Positions 1-8,281 of a stretch of 58,549 nt of DNA are shown in pieces. Below the pieces are notes generated by a model. The model had not been told where the DNA came from. It worked only from the letters and a program-made list of their open reading frames with translations, and did no database searches. The first letter of the stretch is position 1. Each line of letters starts with the position of its first letter. Source of the DNA: SVTX01 sp964526505 (GTDB taxonomy: Bacteria > Bacillota > Clostridia > Oscillospirales > CAG-272); the NCBI GenBank assembly GCA_964526505.1, contig CAZGJC010000008.1:1-58549 (forward strand). Reading direction: 5' to 3'. The translations under genes and the position numbers were made by a program.

Positions 1-85
1 TGGTGCGGGAAACGGGACTTGAACCCGTACGGTGTTAACCACACGCCCCTCAAACGTGCGCGTCTGCCTGTTCCGCCACTCCCGC
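1..85 (-). tRNA. tRNA-Leu (anticodon GAG), CCA end encoded
   Basis: Read on the minus strand the segment folds as a class II tRNA. The acceptor stem starts GCGGGAG (79-85) and pairs with TTCCCGC followed by ACCA at the window edge. The anticodon stem is CACGT/GCGTG with the 7-base loop TTGAGGG, giving anticodon GAG, which reads CUC and CUU leucine codons. A long variable arm (TGGTTAACACC) and the T-arm ACGGG-TTCAAGT-CCCGT support tRNA-Leu. The genomic CCA lies exactly at the first bases of the window, so a following tRNA beyond the edge cannot be excluded. Confidence 0.96.
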
Positions 86-111
86 AAGCATTGCAAATCT
101 GCAACACGGAT

Positions 112-140
112 ATTATACCTCACAAAACGTATTTTGTCAA
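112..140 (-). promoter_or_regulatory. Sigma-A promoter of tRNA-Leu
   Basis: On the minus strand TTGACA (140-135) is followed after exactly 17 bases by TATAAT (117-112), a perfect consensus match about 27 bases before the mature tRNA 5' end. Such a strong promoter fits a stable RNA gene. Confidence 0.9.
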
Positions 141-202
141 GACTTTTTTCAAAAAAACTTTTTATTGATTTCAACCTTGCGAATTTAGTGTAACAACCCA
201 TT

Positions 203-856
203 TTACGTGCCGTCTTTTTCCGTAATTTTTGCAAAGAAACACACCGACGCAATAAATATCCCCAACCCACTCCCTGTTTTAATTAAAAGGTACACCGAAA
301 TAATCCATAAAAATAAAGCGGTACAAATGCTCATTATGCACTCAACACGCCTTGCAATATATATTCCTCCCAATATTGATATGACTGCCATAGTCATTCT
401 TCCGCCGTCTAACCCCTCGACAGGAAAAAGATTTATAAACGACTGCATAAGCGATATAATAATGCAAATATACGGAAGTAACGACAACGTTGTGTTTCCC
501 TCTCCGATAACACCCGACACGTCATATAATTTATCGCAAATGAACGATAAGTCCTCACCTCCATATATATACAATAAAAGAAATATAATAAAAGAAAATA
601 AAATTCCGAACAAAGGTCCGCCCGAACATACTATAAATTCTTCTTTATAGGATAACGTCCTTGACGGATATATCCTCGCACCGAATAATCCTATTTCCAA
701 TCTTTCAAGTTTAATTTGAAGAGTGCGTGCGAAAAAGATATGACCGAGTTCGTGAACCGTAGCACATATAATACCGGAAATTATAATAAATATATCGTCA
801 GATAAAATAAAACCGACAATTAAAAGCAACCCGTCAAATCTAACCCTTATTTTCAT
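203..856 (-). CDS. M50 family (site-2-protease-like, SpoIVFB type) membrane metalloprotease
   Basis: This 217-residue polytopic membrane protein carries HELGH at residues 35-39, the HExxH zinc motif of M50 intramembrane proteases. A second conserved segment at about 142-153 (NLFPVEGLDGGR) corresponds to the NPxDGG motif whose Asp (residue 150) is the third zinc ligand, here with the NP spacing changed. Hydrophobic segments occur near 8-30, 80-100, 125-142 and 172-205. Length and order match the compact SpoIVFB class, which cuts membrane-anchored substrates such as pro-sigma factors. No SpoIVFA partner is next to it. A GGAGG site sits just upstream of the ATG at 856. The gene is divergent from the DUF1836 gene. 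The substrate is unknown. Confidence 0.8.
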   Translation of the reverse strand: MKIRVRFDGLLLIVGFILSDDIFIIISGIICATVHELGHIFFARTLQIKLERLEIGLFGARIYPSRTLSYKEEFIVCSGGPLFGILFSFIIFLLLYIYGGEDLSFICDKLYDVSGVIGEGNTTLSLLPYICIIISLMQSFINLFPVEGLDGGRMTMAVISILGGIYIARRVECIMSICTALFLWIISVYLLIKTGSGLGIFIASVCFFAKITEKDGT

Positions 857-931
857 AAAATCCTCCGAATCTTATTTCTAAAAATGTATGCGACTTAATT
901 GTAAAATATTTTATTTTCGGTCGAATTTTGC

Positions 932-960
932 TTGACAATCAAATGACTGTAATATATAAT
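932..960 (+). promoter_or_regulatory. Consensus promoter of the DUF1836-ireB-ribF unit
   Basis: TTGACA (932-937), a 17-base spacer and TATAAT (955-960) form a perfect sigma-A promoter. Its position rules out an upstream start at 928 for the following gene and supports the ATG at 1024. Confidence 0.88.
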
Positions 961-1023
961 AATTGCATAATTATAAACGTATTGGACTTCATTAAAATAA
1001 AATCAATCAAAAGGATAATAATT

Positions 1024-1605
1024 ATGAACTTACAAATCAAAGACGAACTTATTCCCGGCACAAAACTTCTGCGTTCCGAAATGGGAGGCGTCACAGGTCT
1101 TGAATTTTTATCAAAAGTATTTTTCATTTCCGACGGAGTTATGCTCTCGCAAATAAGAGGTGTGTCCGGCATTGACGGTTCCACACTTCAAAATTGGACA
1201 AAACGTGGTTGGGTTGAAAATGCACGTCTGAAAAAATACGATATGAACCAGTTCGCACATATTTTGATAATAAATATGTTGCGTTCCTGTATGCAACTTG
1301 ATAAAATAGCATTTCTCATTCAATATATAAACGGTCGTGTGGACGACAGAAGCGACGACATAATCGAAGACTCCATACTTTACGACTATATATGTAAAAT
1401 TCTCGACGCACTGTCTTGCGGAACTTGCTCGCTCGATTCCATAAGTTCCGAAATATCCAAAATCACCGCAAATTATAAAGAGCCGATTGAGGGTGCGAGA
1501 AGCCGTCTTACAAAAGCACTTGAAATAATCGTGGTGGCGTATTATGCCTCAATTATAAAACGCCAATCGGACAACCTCCTCTCCGATATACTTGAAAACA
1601 ACTGA
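1024..1605 (+). CDS. DUF1836 family putative HTH regulator
   Basis: The 193-residue product has the DUF1836 layout. Residues about 34-66 form a MerR-like helix-turn-helix with the family signature DGSTLQNWTKRGWV, followed by an all-helical segment (about 75-120) typical of the family. DUF1836 proteins are Firmicutes-specific and mostly uncharacterised; the HTH suggests DNA binding, which is inference. The ATG at 1024 is preceded by an AAAGGATAA site and lies about 60 bases after a consensus promoter, whereas an in-frame earlier start would overlap the -35 box. ireB and ribF follow closely, so the three are probably cotranscribed. No ligand or target is visible. Confidence 0.78.
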   Translation: MNLQIKDELIPGTKLLRSEMGGVTGLEFLSKVFFISDGVMLSQIRGVSGIDGSTLQNWTKRGWVENARLKKYDMNQFAHILIINMLRSCMQLDKIAFLIQYINGRVDDRSDDIIEDSILYDYICKILDALSCGTCSLDSISSEISKITANYKEPIEGARSRLTKALEIIVVAYYASIIKRQSDNLLSDILENN

Positions 1606-1623
1606 AAAAAAGGACGTATAAAT

Positions 1624-1926
1624 ATGGTTCTCGAAACAATTAAGGGTAAACTCAACGTTGCCCCGGAAGAAAATATACACCAAGAAGAAGACCGTGTAAT
1701 TCCCGTGTCGGAATATCGCACGGTTCTTATGGATATTAACCGTGCCGTAGAACTCGGCGGTTATAACTCCATTTCCCAGATAATGGGCTTTATCCTTTCG
1801 GAAGACCCCACGCATATCGCCAACTTCGGCAACGCAAGAAATTTAATAGGAAAAATCGATCGTGACGAACTTCTCGAAGATATGGTAAAATACTATCTCG
1901 GAAAAACTTGCAATGAAGATAACTAA
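1624..1926 (+). CDS. ireB: IreB family regulatory phosphoprotein (UPF0297)
   Basis: Residues about 30-96 match the IreB/YrzL fold core, with the family phrases ISQIMGFILSEDP, NARNLIGKIDRDELLE and a C-terminal MVKYYL helix. In Enterococcus, IreB is a small dimer phosphorylated by the PASTA kinase IreK and it restrains cephalosporin tolerance. At 100 residues this copy is longer than the usual 80-90; the extra acidic N-terminal segment (about 13-25) is atypical. Normal neighbours are alaS, ruvX and yrzB; none is present here. The 3' end overlaps the ribF start by 14 bases, implying translational coupling. An AAAAAAGGACG ribosome site precedes ATG 1624. Confidence 0.88.
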   Translation: MVLETIKGKLNVAPEENIHQEEDRVIPVSEYRTVLMDINRAVELGGYNSISQIMGFILSEDPTHIANFGNARNLIGKIDRDELLEDMVKYYLGKTCNEDN

Positions 1927-2875
1927 ATATGAAAATTATAAAATAATATCTCAAAAAGATATAGACTTAACCCTGCCATGTGTGCTTGCTCTCGGTAATT
2001 TTGACGGTATTCACGTAGCACACACCGCACTTCTTTCACTTGCAAAAATGCTGAAAACAACTTCCGATGCAAAACGTGTCGGAGTCTGGTGCTTTGACGA
2101 GAGCATACATGATAAAAAAAACGGTATAAAAGACCCATGTAAAATCATTACCGCCGAAGAAAAAATAAGATTGTTTTTTGAAAACGGCATGGATTTTGTC
2201 GTGCTTGCCGATTTTGAAAAATTCCGTAATCTCCCGCCCACCGACTTTATTGAAAATCATCTTATACACGACCTTTGCTGTGTCGGCGTGGTTTGCGGAT
2301 ATAACTTCAAATTCGGTCATAACAGACTCGGAACACCGCAAACTCTCACCGAATATTTCAAAGACAAGTGTGTTGTGGCGAAAGAAATTCAAATAGATAA
2401 CGTAACCGTGAGTTCCACAGAAATACGAAAAGCCCTCGCTGACGGCGATATTGAAACGGTCAATAAATTTCTCGGTCGACCGTATTCTCTCCGTTCGGTG
2501 GTAACGCACGGCAAAAAACTCGGAAGACAAATAGGTTTTCCCACCGCAAACCAGACCTTTCCCTGCGGATGTGCCATTCCAAAATTCGGAGTTTACGCCA
2601 CCATCTGTACAACCGAGGACAGAAAACGTTATGTCGGCGTATCCAACGTCGGCACAAGACCCACCGTAGAGCAAGGCGACAACCATAAAGTCAATTGCGA
2701 AACGTATATACTGAACTTCAACGGCGATATTTACGATAAAGAACTTAAAGTTGATTTTTACCTGAAATTGCGAGATGAAAAAAAATTCGACTCTCTTTCG
2801 CAATTGCAATCGGCAATTGCCGAAAATGCCGAAAGTGCCTATAAACTATTGTCGGAGGCAGTATATGAAAAATAA
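1913..2875 (+). CDS. ribF: Bifunctional riboflavin kinase / FAD synthetase
   Basis: This 320-residue protein has both RibF domains. The N-terminal nucleotidyltransferase domain has GNFDGIHVAH at 28-37 and a GYNFKFGHNRLGT loop; it makes FAD from FMN and ATP. The C-terminal riboflavin kinase domain, from about 188, has GKKLGRQIGFPTAN and PKFGVYA and makes FMN. The nucleotide-binding HxGH motif reads HVAH here, a Gly-to-Ala change. The start lies inside ireB with only a weak ribosome site, which suggests translational coupling. The last bases overlap the ribosome site and start of the next gene. Function is cytosolic flavin cofactor supply. Confidence 0.93.
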   Translation: MKITKYENYKIISQKDIDLTLPCVLALGNFDGIHVAHTALLSLAKMLKTTSDAKRVGVWCFDESIHDKKNGIKDPCKIITAEEKIRLFFENGMDFVVLADFEKFRNLPPTDFIENHLIHDLCCVGVVCGYNFKFGHNRLGTPQTLTEYFKDKCVVAKEIQIDNVTVSSTEIRKALADGDIETVNKFLGRPYSLRSVVTHGKKLGRQIGFPTANQTFPCGCAIPKFGVYATICTTEDRKRYVGVSNVGTRPTVEQGDNHKVNCETYILNFNGDIYDKELKVDFYLKLRDEKKFDSLSQLQSAIAENAESAYKLLSEAVYEK

Positions 2876-4163
2876 ATATATTTACGCAAAAATCATAACT
2901 TTTTCTCTGCTTGTCGCCGTGTTTTTTTCTCTGTCGGCAATTCCCTCTTTCGCCACGGAAACAGCACTTCCCGAACCGCCGGAACTTGACGGAATCGGTG
3001 CATATACGTTCTATAACGTCACGTCGGACGTTCCGATTGCAGGCAATAACGAAACTCTTGAAATAAGTACCTCTTGTTCCGCAAGTGCCAAAATAATGAC
3101 CGGACTGCTCGCTTGTGAGAAACTCGGAAATCGACTTGACGAATACGTGCAAATAACGTCGGAAATGCTTGTCGGCGTAGTCGGAAACACGTATAACCTG
3201 AAAGCAGGAGAAAGCGTCTGCATACGTGACTTGATGTATATGGCAATATGCGGAAGTTATAATGACGCCGCATACGTACTTGCCTACGTTATAGGCGGAA
3301 GCATAGATGAATTTGTAACACTTATGAATAAACACGCCCACGAGTTGGGTGCAACAAAAACTCACTATACAAATCCCATAGGATACCCCGCAACCTCATC
3401 AATGGTTACCACAGCAAGTAATACCGCCAAAATAGCATCTGCGGCATACGAAAACAGCCTGTATATGGAAATTTGCTCTTCGGTTCAATATTCTATGACA
3501 GACTCAGGTAACAAAATAAGCAATCCCAATAATCTGCTCAATAAAAATTCTCAATACTATAACAAAAAATGCCTCGGTATGAACGTCGGTCAAAGTACTT
3601 CTTGGTCCCTTATAACGGCAGTATCCGACGGCAATCAGGATTATATCTGCGTCATTCTGGACGGCACGGACTCAAAAACAATTTATAATTCCGCAAATAG
3701 CCTTATATCGTGGGTATATGACGAATACCAAACCATAAACGTATATAAAAAAGGCAAAGAAATGGGATATATCAACGTCGGTCTCACAGGTATGGCATCA
3801 AGTACCGCAACGTACGTTACCGCTACAGATCTTGACGTTTATCTCCAAAAAGACATCGCCTATACAGAGGGTGCCTTGACTCAAAAAATCGAACTCATAT
3901 CCGATACCGTAAACGCCCCGATAGAGGCAGGATATAAAGTAGGCGAATTAAAAATTTATTACGGTAACAGATGCGTCGGTAAATGTGACCTTGTCGTGCT
4001 TGAAAGTTTCGAGCAAAACCCGATACTGTCGGCAATAAACAAAGTATCCGAATATCTGCATAGCCGTGCATTTGTAATCTCTGTTATAGTAGCGGTTGTC
4101 GCAATTCCCTCCTCGATAATTTTTGTGAAACTGAAATATACAAGACGCCGTTACAGAAGATAA
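2865..4163 (+). CDS. DacF-like D-Ala-D-Ala carboxypeptidase homologue lacking catalytic residues
   Basis: A 432-residue exported protein with a signal peptide (1-30, SFATE cleavage region), a peptidase S11/PBP5-like domain (about 45-290), a C-terminal beta domain and a membrane anchor (about 403-425). Landmarks align well: AKIMTGLLA after the SxxK site, SYN at 131-133, and THYTNPIGYP. But the nucleophile position of SxxK is Ala73 (ASAK, 73-76), and KTG reads NVG at 239-241. Ser72 and Ser74 are near but at the wrong spacing. Ordinary S11 enzymes trim peptidoglycan stem peptides; this one is predicted to be inactive in that reaction and may instead bind peptidoglycan or a partner. The start is ATG 2865 with GGAGG upstream, overlapping the ribF end. 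Confidence 0.85.
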   Translation: MKNKYIYAKIITFSLLVAVFFSLSAIPSFATETALPEPPELDGIGAYTFYNVTSDVPIAGNNETLEISTSCSASAKIMTGLLACEKLGNRLDEYVQITSEMLVGVVGNTYNLKAGESVCIRDLMYMAICGSYNDAAYVLAYVIGGSIDEFVTLMNKHAHELGATKTHYTNPIGYPATSSMVTTASNTAKIASAAYENSLYMEICSSVQYSMTDSGNKISNPNNLLNKNSQYYNKKCLGMNVGQSTSWSLITAVSDGNQDYICVILDGTDSKTIYNSANSLISWVYDEYQTINVYKKGKEMGYINVGLTGMASSTATYVTATDLDVYLQKDIAYTEGALTQKIELISDTVNAPIEAGYKVGELKIYYGNRCVGKCDLVVLESFEQNPILSAINKVSEYLHSRAFVISVIVAVVAIPSSIIFVKLKYTRRRYRR

Positions 4164-4168
4164 CTTTT

Positions 4169-4206
4169 ACGCAAGCAAACGTTCTCGTTTTGCTTGCGTA
4201 TTTTTA
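4169..4206 (+). terminator. Rho-independent terminator after the DacF-like gene
   Basis: An 11-bp stem, ACGCAAGCAAA (4169-4179) with TTTGCTTGCGT (4189-4199), is followed by ATTTTTAT. It separates the ribF unit from the apgM unit. Confidence 0.85.
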
Positions 4207-4237
4207 TGACTTTTTTTAAAATTATGGCAAAACACTG

Positions 4238-4266
4238 TTGTTTAATTTAAAAAAGTATGATATAAT
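4238..4266 (+). promoter_or_regulatory. Promoter of the phosphoglycerate mutase unit
   Basis: TTGTTT (4238-4243), a 17-base spacer and TATAAT (4261-4266) lie about 70 bases before the apgM start. Confidence 0.75.
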
Positions 4267-4335
4267 ATATAATGTATATTTATAATGGTGTATTGTTGGA
4301 ATAAAACACCTCACCTAAAAAAGGAATTTTAAATT

Positions 4336-5547
4336 ATGAAATATCTTGTGCTCGTACCCGACGGAATGGCAGATGAAAAAATTCCGTCACTTAATAATAA
4401 AACACCTATGGAATATGCCGACAAACCTTGTATGAATTCTCTCTCAAAAGACTCGGTTGTCGGCACGGTATCCAACGTACCTCAGGGTATGGTTCCCGAA
4501 AGCGACACGGCAAATATGTCGATACTCTCTTTTGACCCGAAAGTTTATTCAAGAGGTCGCTCTCCGCTTGAAGCGACAAGTATGGGTATAGAAATGCAAC
4601 CTTGTGACGTAGCGTACCGATGTAATCTCGTAACCTTGTCCGATGACGGTGAATACGATGAAAAAATAATGATAGACCACAGTGCCGATGAAATCAGCAC
4701 CGAAGAGGCAAATGAACTTATTGTCGCACTCCAAGAAAAATTCGGAACCGGCGTGCGTAAATTCTACACAGGTATAAGTTACAGACACTGCATAATCTGG
4801 AAAAACGGTTGTGACACGTATAACTTCACACGCCCCCACGATATACTCGGAAAATGTATAAGAGATTATCTGCCAAGCGGTGATGACGGCAAGGTTTTCC
4901 TTGACCTTATGCGTGAAAGTTATGACGTTTTAAATAATCATCCCGTAAATATGTCTCGTCGTGCAAGAGGCTTGCGTCCGGCAAACTCCGTTTGGCTTTG
5001 GAGTCCGGGAAAAAAAGCGGCACTTCCCTCGTTCGAAGAAAAATGGGGCCTGAAAGGTGCCGTAATATCTGCGGTTGACCTTATAAAAGGTGTGGCTATC
5101 TGTGCAAAAATGAAATCAATTGACGTGTGCGGTGCCACGGGAAACGTACATACAAACTATGACGGAAAAGCGGAGGCGGCAATAAATGCATTCCGTGACG
5201 GATATGATTTCGTATACGTTCACGTGGAAGCACCCGACGAATGCGGTCACCGTGCGGAACTCGAAAATAAAATTCTTTCAATCGAATTGATAGATAAAAA
5301 AATCTTGTCTCCCTTATATGATTACCTCAAAAGTTGCGGAGACGATTTTAAGATTATGGTTCTTCCCGACCACCCTACCCCCGTGCATTTGCGTACTCAT
5401 ACGATTGACCCGGTGCCGTTTATGATATATTCCTCAAAAAAGAAAAATCACGGTGTGGATATTTTCTCCGAGGATACGGCAAAGCAAAGCGGTCTTTATA
5501 TCGAACACGGATATAATCTTATGAATATCCTTACAGAATCGGATTGA
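4336..5547 (+). CDS. apgM: Cofactor-independent phosphoglycerate mutase (archaeal-type, ApgM)
   Basis: The 403-residue protein belongs to the alkaline-phosphatase superfamily form of phosphoglycerate mutase found in archaea and many clostridia, which interconverts 3- and 2-phosphoglycerate with two metal ions. Visible ligands are Asp9 in the N-terminal DGMAD, the nucleophile region ESDTANMSILSFD (Ser62), DECGH near residue 301 and DHPTP near residue 350. Length matches the ApgM family, not the ~510-residue GpmI type. In clostridia this gene often accompanies threonine or homoserine genes, and thrC lies 2.7 kb downstream on the same strand. The start has AAAAAGGAATT upstream. lepB begins 20 bases after the stop. 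Confidence 0.9.
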   Translation: MKYLVLVPDGMADEKIPSLNNKTPMEYADKPCMNSLSKDSVVGTVSNVPQGMVPESDTANMSILSFDPKVYSRGRSPLEATSMGIEMQPCDVAYRCNLVTLSDDGEYDEKIMIDHSADEISTEEANELIVALQEKFGTGVRKFYTGISYRHCIIWKNGCDTYNFTRPHDILGKCIRDYLPSGDDGKVFLDLMRESYDVLNNHPVNMSRRARGLRPANSVWLWSPGKKAALPSFEEKWGLKGAVISAVDLIKGVAICAKMKSIDVCGATGNVHTNYDGKAEAAINAFRDGYDFVYVHVEAPDECGHRAELENKILSIELIDKKILSPLYDYLKSCGDDFKIMVLPDHPTPVHLRTHTIDPVPFMIYSSKKKNHGVDIFSEDTAKQSGLYIEHGYNLMNILTESD

Positions 5548-5566
5548 TGTGAAAGGAGATACGGTT

Positions 5567-6286
5567 TTGGACGATAAAACTCAAATTCCAAATAACCCCG
5601 AAATCACCGACAATAATTCAGATGACGTAAACTGCGACCGAGACGATATAACAACACTTGAAACGAACAACGACGAAATATCAGACGAAGCAAATCAAAC
5701 CGACGAAACAAACGAAGAAGAAACTCCAAATCAAAAAAAGAAAAAAAGACTTTCAACAATCGTAGAATACGTCGAATTGTTCACCGTTTCGGTTTTGGTT
5801 GTGCTTTTCGTATTCAGTTTTATGTTCAGAATGTGCGTTGTCGACGGTTCATCTATGAATAATACTCTTCAAGATGGTGAACGACTCATTACACGTGATT
5901 TTTTCTATACGCCCAAATGCGGAGATATAATTGTTTTTTATGAAGGCGAGCCGTACAACAAACCGCTTGTCAAAAGAGTGATTGCCACCGGCGGACAAAC
6001 CATAACAATAGATTATAACAACGGAAACGTATCCGTTGACGGTGAAATATTAAATGAAGATTATATTTTCCTGTCCGGAGATAAGTACTTTTTGTATTAC
6101 GGTTACACTTATGACGAACAAACCAAGATAATGACAGTAACCGTCCCCGAAGGACAACTTTTCGTTATGGGCGATAACAGAAACGATTCCGTGGATTCCC
6201 GCACCTCGTCCATAGGATGTATTTCCGAAGAACAAGTTATGGGAAAAGTCATTTTACGTATTTCTCCGTTTACGGTTTTTAACTGA
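5567..6286 (+). CDS. lepB: Type I signal peptidase with acidic N-terminal extension, TTG start
   Basis: LepB cleaves signal peptides of secreted proteins at the outer membrane face. The S26 boxes are present: VDGSSMNNTL with catalytic Ser96, KPLVKRVIATGG with general base Lys136, and MGDNRNDSVDSR near 195-206. One membrane helix spans about 68-90. A GTG at 5549 is in frame, but the strong site GAAAGGAG (5551-5558) lies inside that version and is correctly spaced for TTG at 5567, so TTG is preferred. Unusual is the roughly 55-residue cytoplasmic extension rich in Asp, Glu, Asn and Thr followed by a lysine cluster (57-60). Product length is 239 residues. Confidence 0.92.
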   Translation: MDDKTQIPNNPEITDNNSDDVNCDRDDITTLETNNDEISDEANQTDETNEEETPNQKKKKRLSTIVEYVELFTVSVLVVLFVFSFMFRMCVVDGSSMNNTLQDGERLITRDFFYTPKCGDIIVFYEGEPYNKPLVKRVIATGGQTITIDYNNGNVSVDGEILNEDYIFLSGDKYFLYYGYTYDEQTKIMTVTVPEGQLFVMGDNRNDSVDSRTSSIGCISEEQVMGKVILRISPFTVFN

Positions 6287-6323
6287 AATACCCAAGATCA
6301 ATAAAAAGAAAGAGTTACCTGAT

Positions 6324-7187
6324 ATGGATTCAAAACAGATACAATGGTTCCCGGGGCATATGGCGAAAACCCGTCGCCTTATATCCGATAATTTAAAAAA
6401 CGTCGATATTGTTATAGAACTGCTCGACGCACGTATTCCCCTTTCATCTCGAAATCCCGAAATCGTGAAACTCACGTCGGGTAAACCGTCTATTATCATA
6501 CTTAATAAGGCGTCACTTTCCGACCCCGTGCAAAATCAAATATTCTGCGATTACTATAAAAACGACAACACAAGGTGTATTCTTGCCGACTGCATAAGCG
6601 GTAACGGTTTGAATAAAATTCTCCCGGCAATAAAGGAAATTTTGCGTGACAAACTTGATAAATACGAAGAAAAAGGAATGTCGGGACGTAGACTTTACGC
6701 TATGCTCCTCGGCATCCCGAACGTCGGAAAATCAACGCTTATAAATAAACTTTCGGGCGGTAAAAAAACAAAGGTCGAAGACAGACCGGGTGTTACCAGA
6801 GATAAGCAATGGGTGTCAACAGGTATCGGAATAGATTTGCTTGATATGCCCGGAATACTCTGGCCCAAATTCGAAGATAAAACCGTCGGCGAAAATCTCG
6901 CACTTACGGGTGCGGTCAAAGACGATATACTTGATACCGAATTTCTTGCTATGACACTCTGCGGTCGCCTCCGCACTCTCTATCCGGAAAGACTCGTGGA
7001 AAGATATAAACTCGGAAGCGTGGAAGAAATAGCCAACCTTGCAGATTACGACATTCTGCAACTCATAGGAAAAAAGCGTGGATTTCTTATATCAGGTGGC
7101 GAAATAAACACCGAAAGAACGGCAGATATGCTCCTTGACGAGTTCCGTGGTTCAAAACTCGGAAAAATAACTCTTGACAGGATTTAA
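6324..7187 (+). CDS. rbgA: Ribosome biogenesis GTPase RbgA (YlqF)
   Basis: RbgA is a circularly permuted GTPase needed late in 50S subunit assembly. The family N-terminus IQWFPGHMAKTRR is present. Motifs occur in permuted order: G4 at 61-64, G1 GIPNVGKST at 130-138, G2 region RPGVTRD, and G3 DMPG at 174-177. G4 reads NKAS rather than the usual NKxD, so the guanine-contacting Asp is replaced by Ser. Length (287) is normal. It sits between lepB and rnhB, the usual Firmicutes arrangement (lepB-rbgA-rnhB-yraN), which strongly supports the call. Confidence 0.94.
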   Translation: MDSKQIQWFPGHMAKTRRLISDNLKNVDIVIELLDARIPLSSRNPEIVKLTSGKPSIIILNKASLSDPVQNQIFCDYYKNDNTRCILADCISGNGLNKILPAIKEILRDKLDKYEEKGMSGRRLYAMLLGIPNVGKSTLINKLSGGKKTKVEDRPGVTRDKQWVSTGIGIDLLDMPGILWPKFEDKTVGENLALTGAVKDDILDTEFLAMTLCGRLRTLYPERLVERYKLGSVEEIANLADYDILQLIGKKRGFLISGGEINTERTADMLLDEFRGSKLGKITLDRI

Positions 7188-7201
7188 AGTGCGAGGTAAT
7201 T

Positions 7202-7804
7202 ATGCCCGATTATTCAATTGAAAACCAGATACGCAATCAAGGATATAAAAACGTGTGCGGTGTTGATGAGGCAGGCAGAGGTCCTCTTTGCGGTCCCGTT
7301 GTGGTGGCCGCTTGTATCCTTCCCGACGGACTTGTAATAGACGGTCTTAACGACTCAAAAAAACTCACCGAAAAAAAACGTGAGGCACTGTTCGATATAA
7401 TATGTGAAAATGCAATTGCTTTCTGTATTGCCGAAGCGACAGTTGAAGAAATAGATGAAATGAATATACTCGAAGCGGATCTTCTCGCTATGCGTCGTGC
7501 CATAGACGGCTTGCAAATAAAGGCTGACTTCGCTCTTATAGACGGAAATATCAGCCGTGATTTTCAAATACCCGCACAAGCAATAGTAAAAGGCGACTCA
7601 AAATGTATGAGCATAGCCGCCGCATCAATTCTTGCCAAGGTCACCAGAGACCGTATGTGTATCGACCTTGACGCTCGGTATCCCGAATACGGAATTGCCA
7701 AACACAAAGGCTACGGAACCAAGGCACATATGGAGGCTTTGAGACTCTATGGTCCCTCCCCCATTCACAGAAAAAAATTCGTCAGATTTTTAGACGAAAA
7801 ATAA
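7202..7804 (+). CDS. rnhB: Ribonuclease HII
   Basis: RNase HII removes RNA from RNA-DNA hybrids and single ribonucleotides from DNA. The catalytic motif GVDEAGRGPLCGPVV has Asp22 and Glu23; the third acidic residue lies in the segment FALIDGN, and the conserved KGDSKCMSIAAASILAKVTRD is complete. Length (200) is typical. The start has GAGG upstream and follows rbgA by 14 bases; yraN begins 9 bases after the stop, so this is one operon. Confidence 0.95.
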   Translation: MPDYSIENQIRNQGYKNVCGVDEAGRGPLCGPVVVAACILPDGLVIDGLNDSKKLTEKKREALFDIICENAIAFCIAEATVEEIDEMNILEADLLAMRRAIDGLQIKADFALIDGNISRDFQIPAQAIVKGDSKCMSIAAASILAKVTRDRMCIDLDARYPEYGIAKHKGYGTKAHMEALRLYGPSPIHRKKFVRFLDEK

Positions 7805-7812
7805 GTTTCGAT

Positions 7813-8241
7813 ATGAATATTGTTTATAACGAAGATAATGCCCCTAACCTGTCGCTCGGTAAGTTCGGCGAAGACGTTGCGGAGAAATTCCTTAAAAAGA
7901 ACAAATATAAAATAATCGGCAGAAATATTCGATTTGGCAAACACGAACTTGATATTGTTGCCGAGGATAACCAATATATAATATTTGTCGAAGTAAAAAC
8001 ACGCTCTTATAAAAACGTGGAACAAAACGACTACGGCAATCCGGGGCGTGCCGTCACGTCAAAAAAACGATCGGATACGGTGCGGGCAACCTATGATTAT
8101 CTCAAAACTCATCATTCCGATAAACAGCCGAGAATAGACGTCATAGAAGTTTTCCTGAACAGCGAAACAAAACCTCCGCAAATACTCAAAGTAAATCATA
8201 TTCGTAACGCTTTCGACTCTAAGGGTCGAATATTACATTGA
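7813..8241 (+). CDS. YraN/UPF0102 family nuclease-fold protein
   Basis: The 142-residue product has the restriction-endonuclease-like fold of UPF0102: the N-terminal GKFGEDVAEKFLKK helix and the core GKHELDIVAEDNQYIIFVEVKTRS, containing the ExD-type Glu-Leu-Asp and the EVK motif of this nuclease superfamily. Biological function is not settled; a role in DNA processing is assumed from the fold. It follows rnhB as in many Firmicutes. The ribosome site is weak (AAGTTTCG), consistent with coupling to rnhB. Confidence 0.9.
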   Translation: MNIVYNEDNAPNLSLGKFGEDVAEKFLKKNKYKIIGRNIRFGKHELDIVAEDNQYIIFVEVKTRSYKNVEQNDYGNPGRAVTSKKRSDTVRATYDYLKTHHSDKQPRIDVIEVFLNSETKPPQILKVNHIRNAFDSKGRILH

Positions 8242-8281
8242 TTGTAATTTTCAAAATATATACTTTTATCGGAGAATAATT

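Noticed and set aside
5549..5566. GTG start for lepB at 5549
   Set aside because: The strong GAAAGGAG site falls inside this extension and is correctly spaced only for the TTG at 5567.
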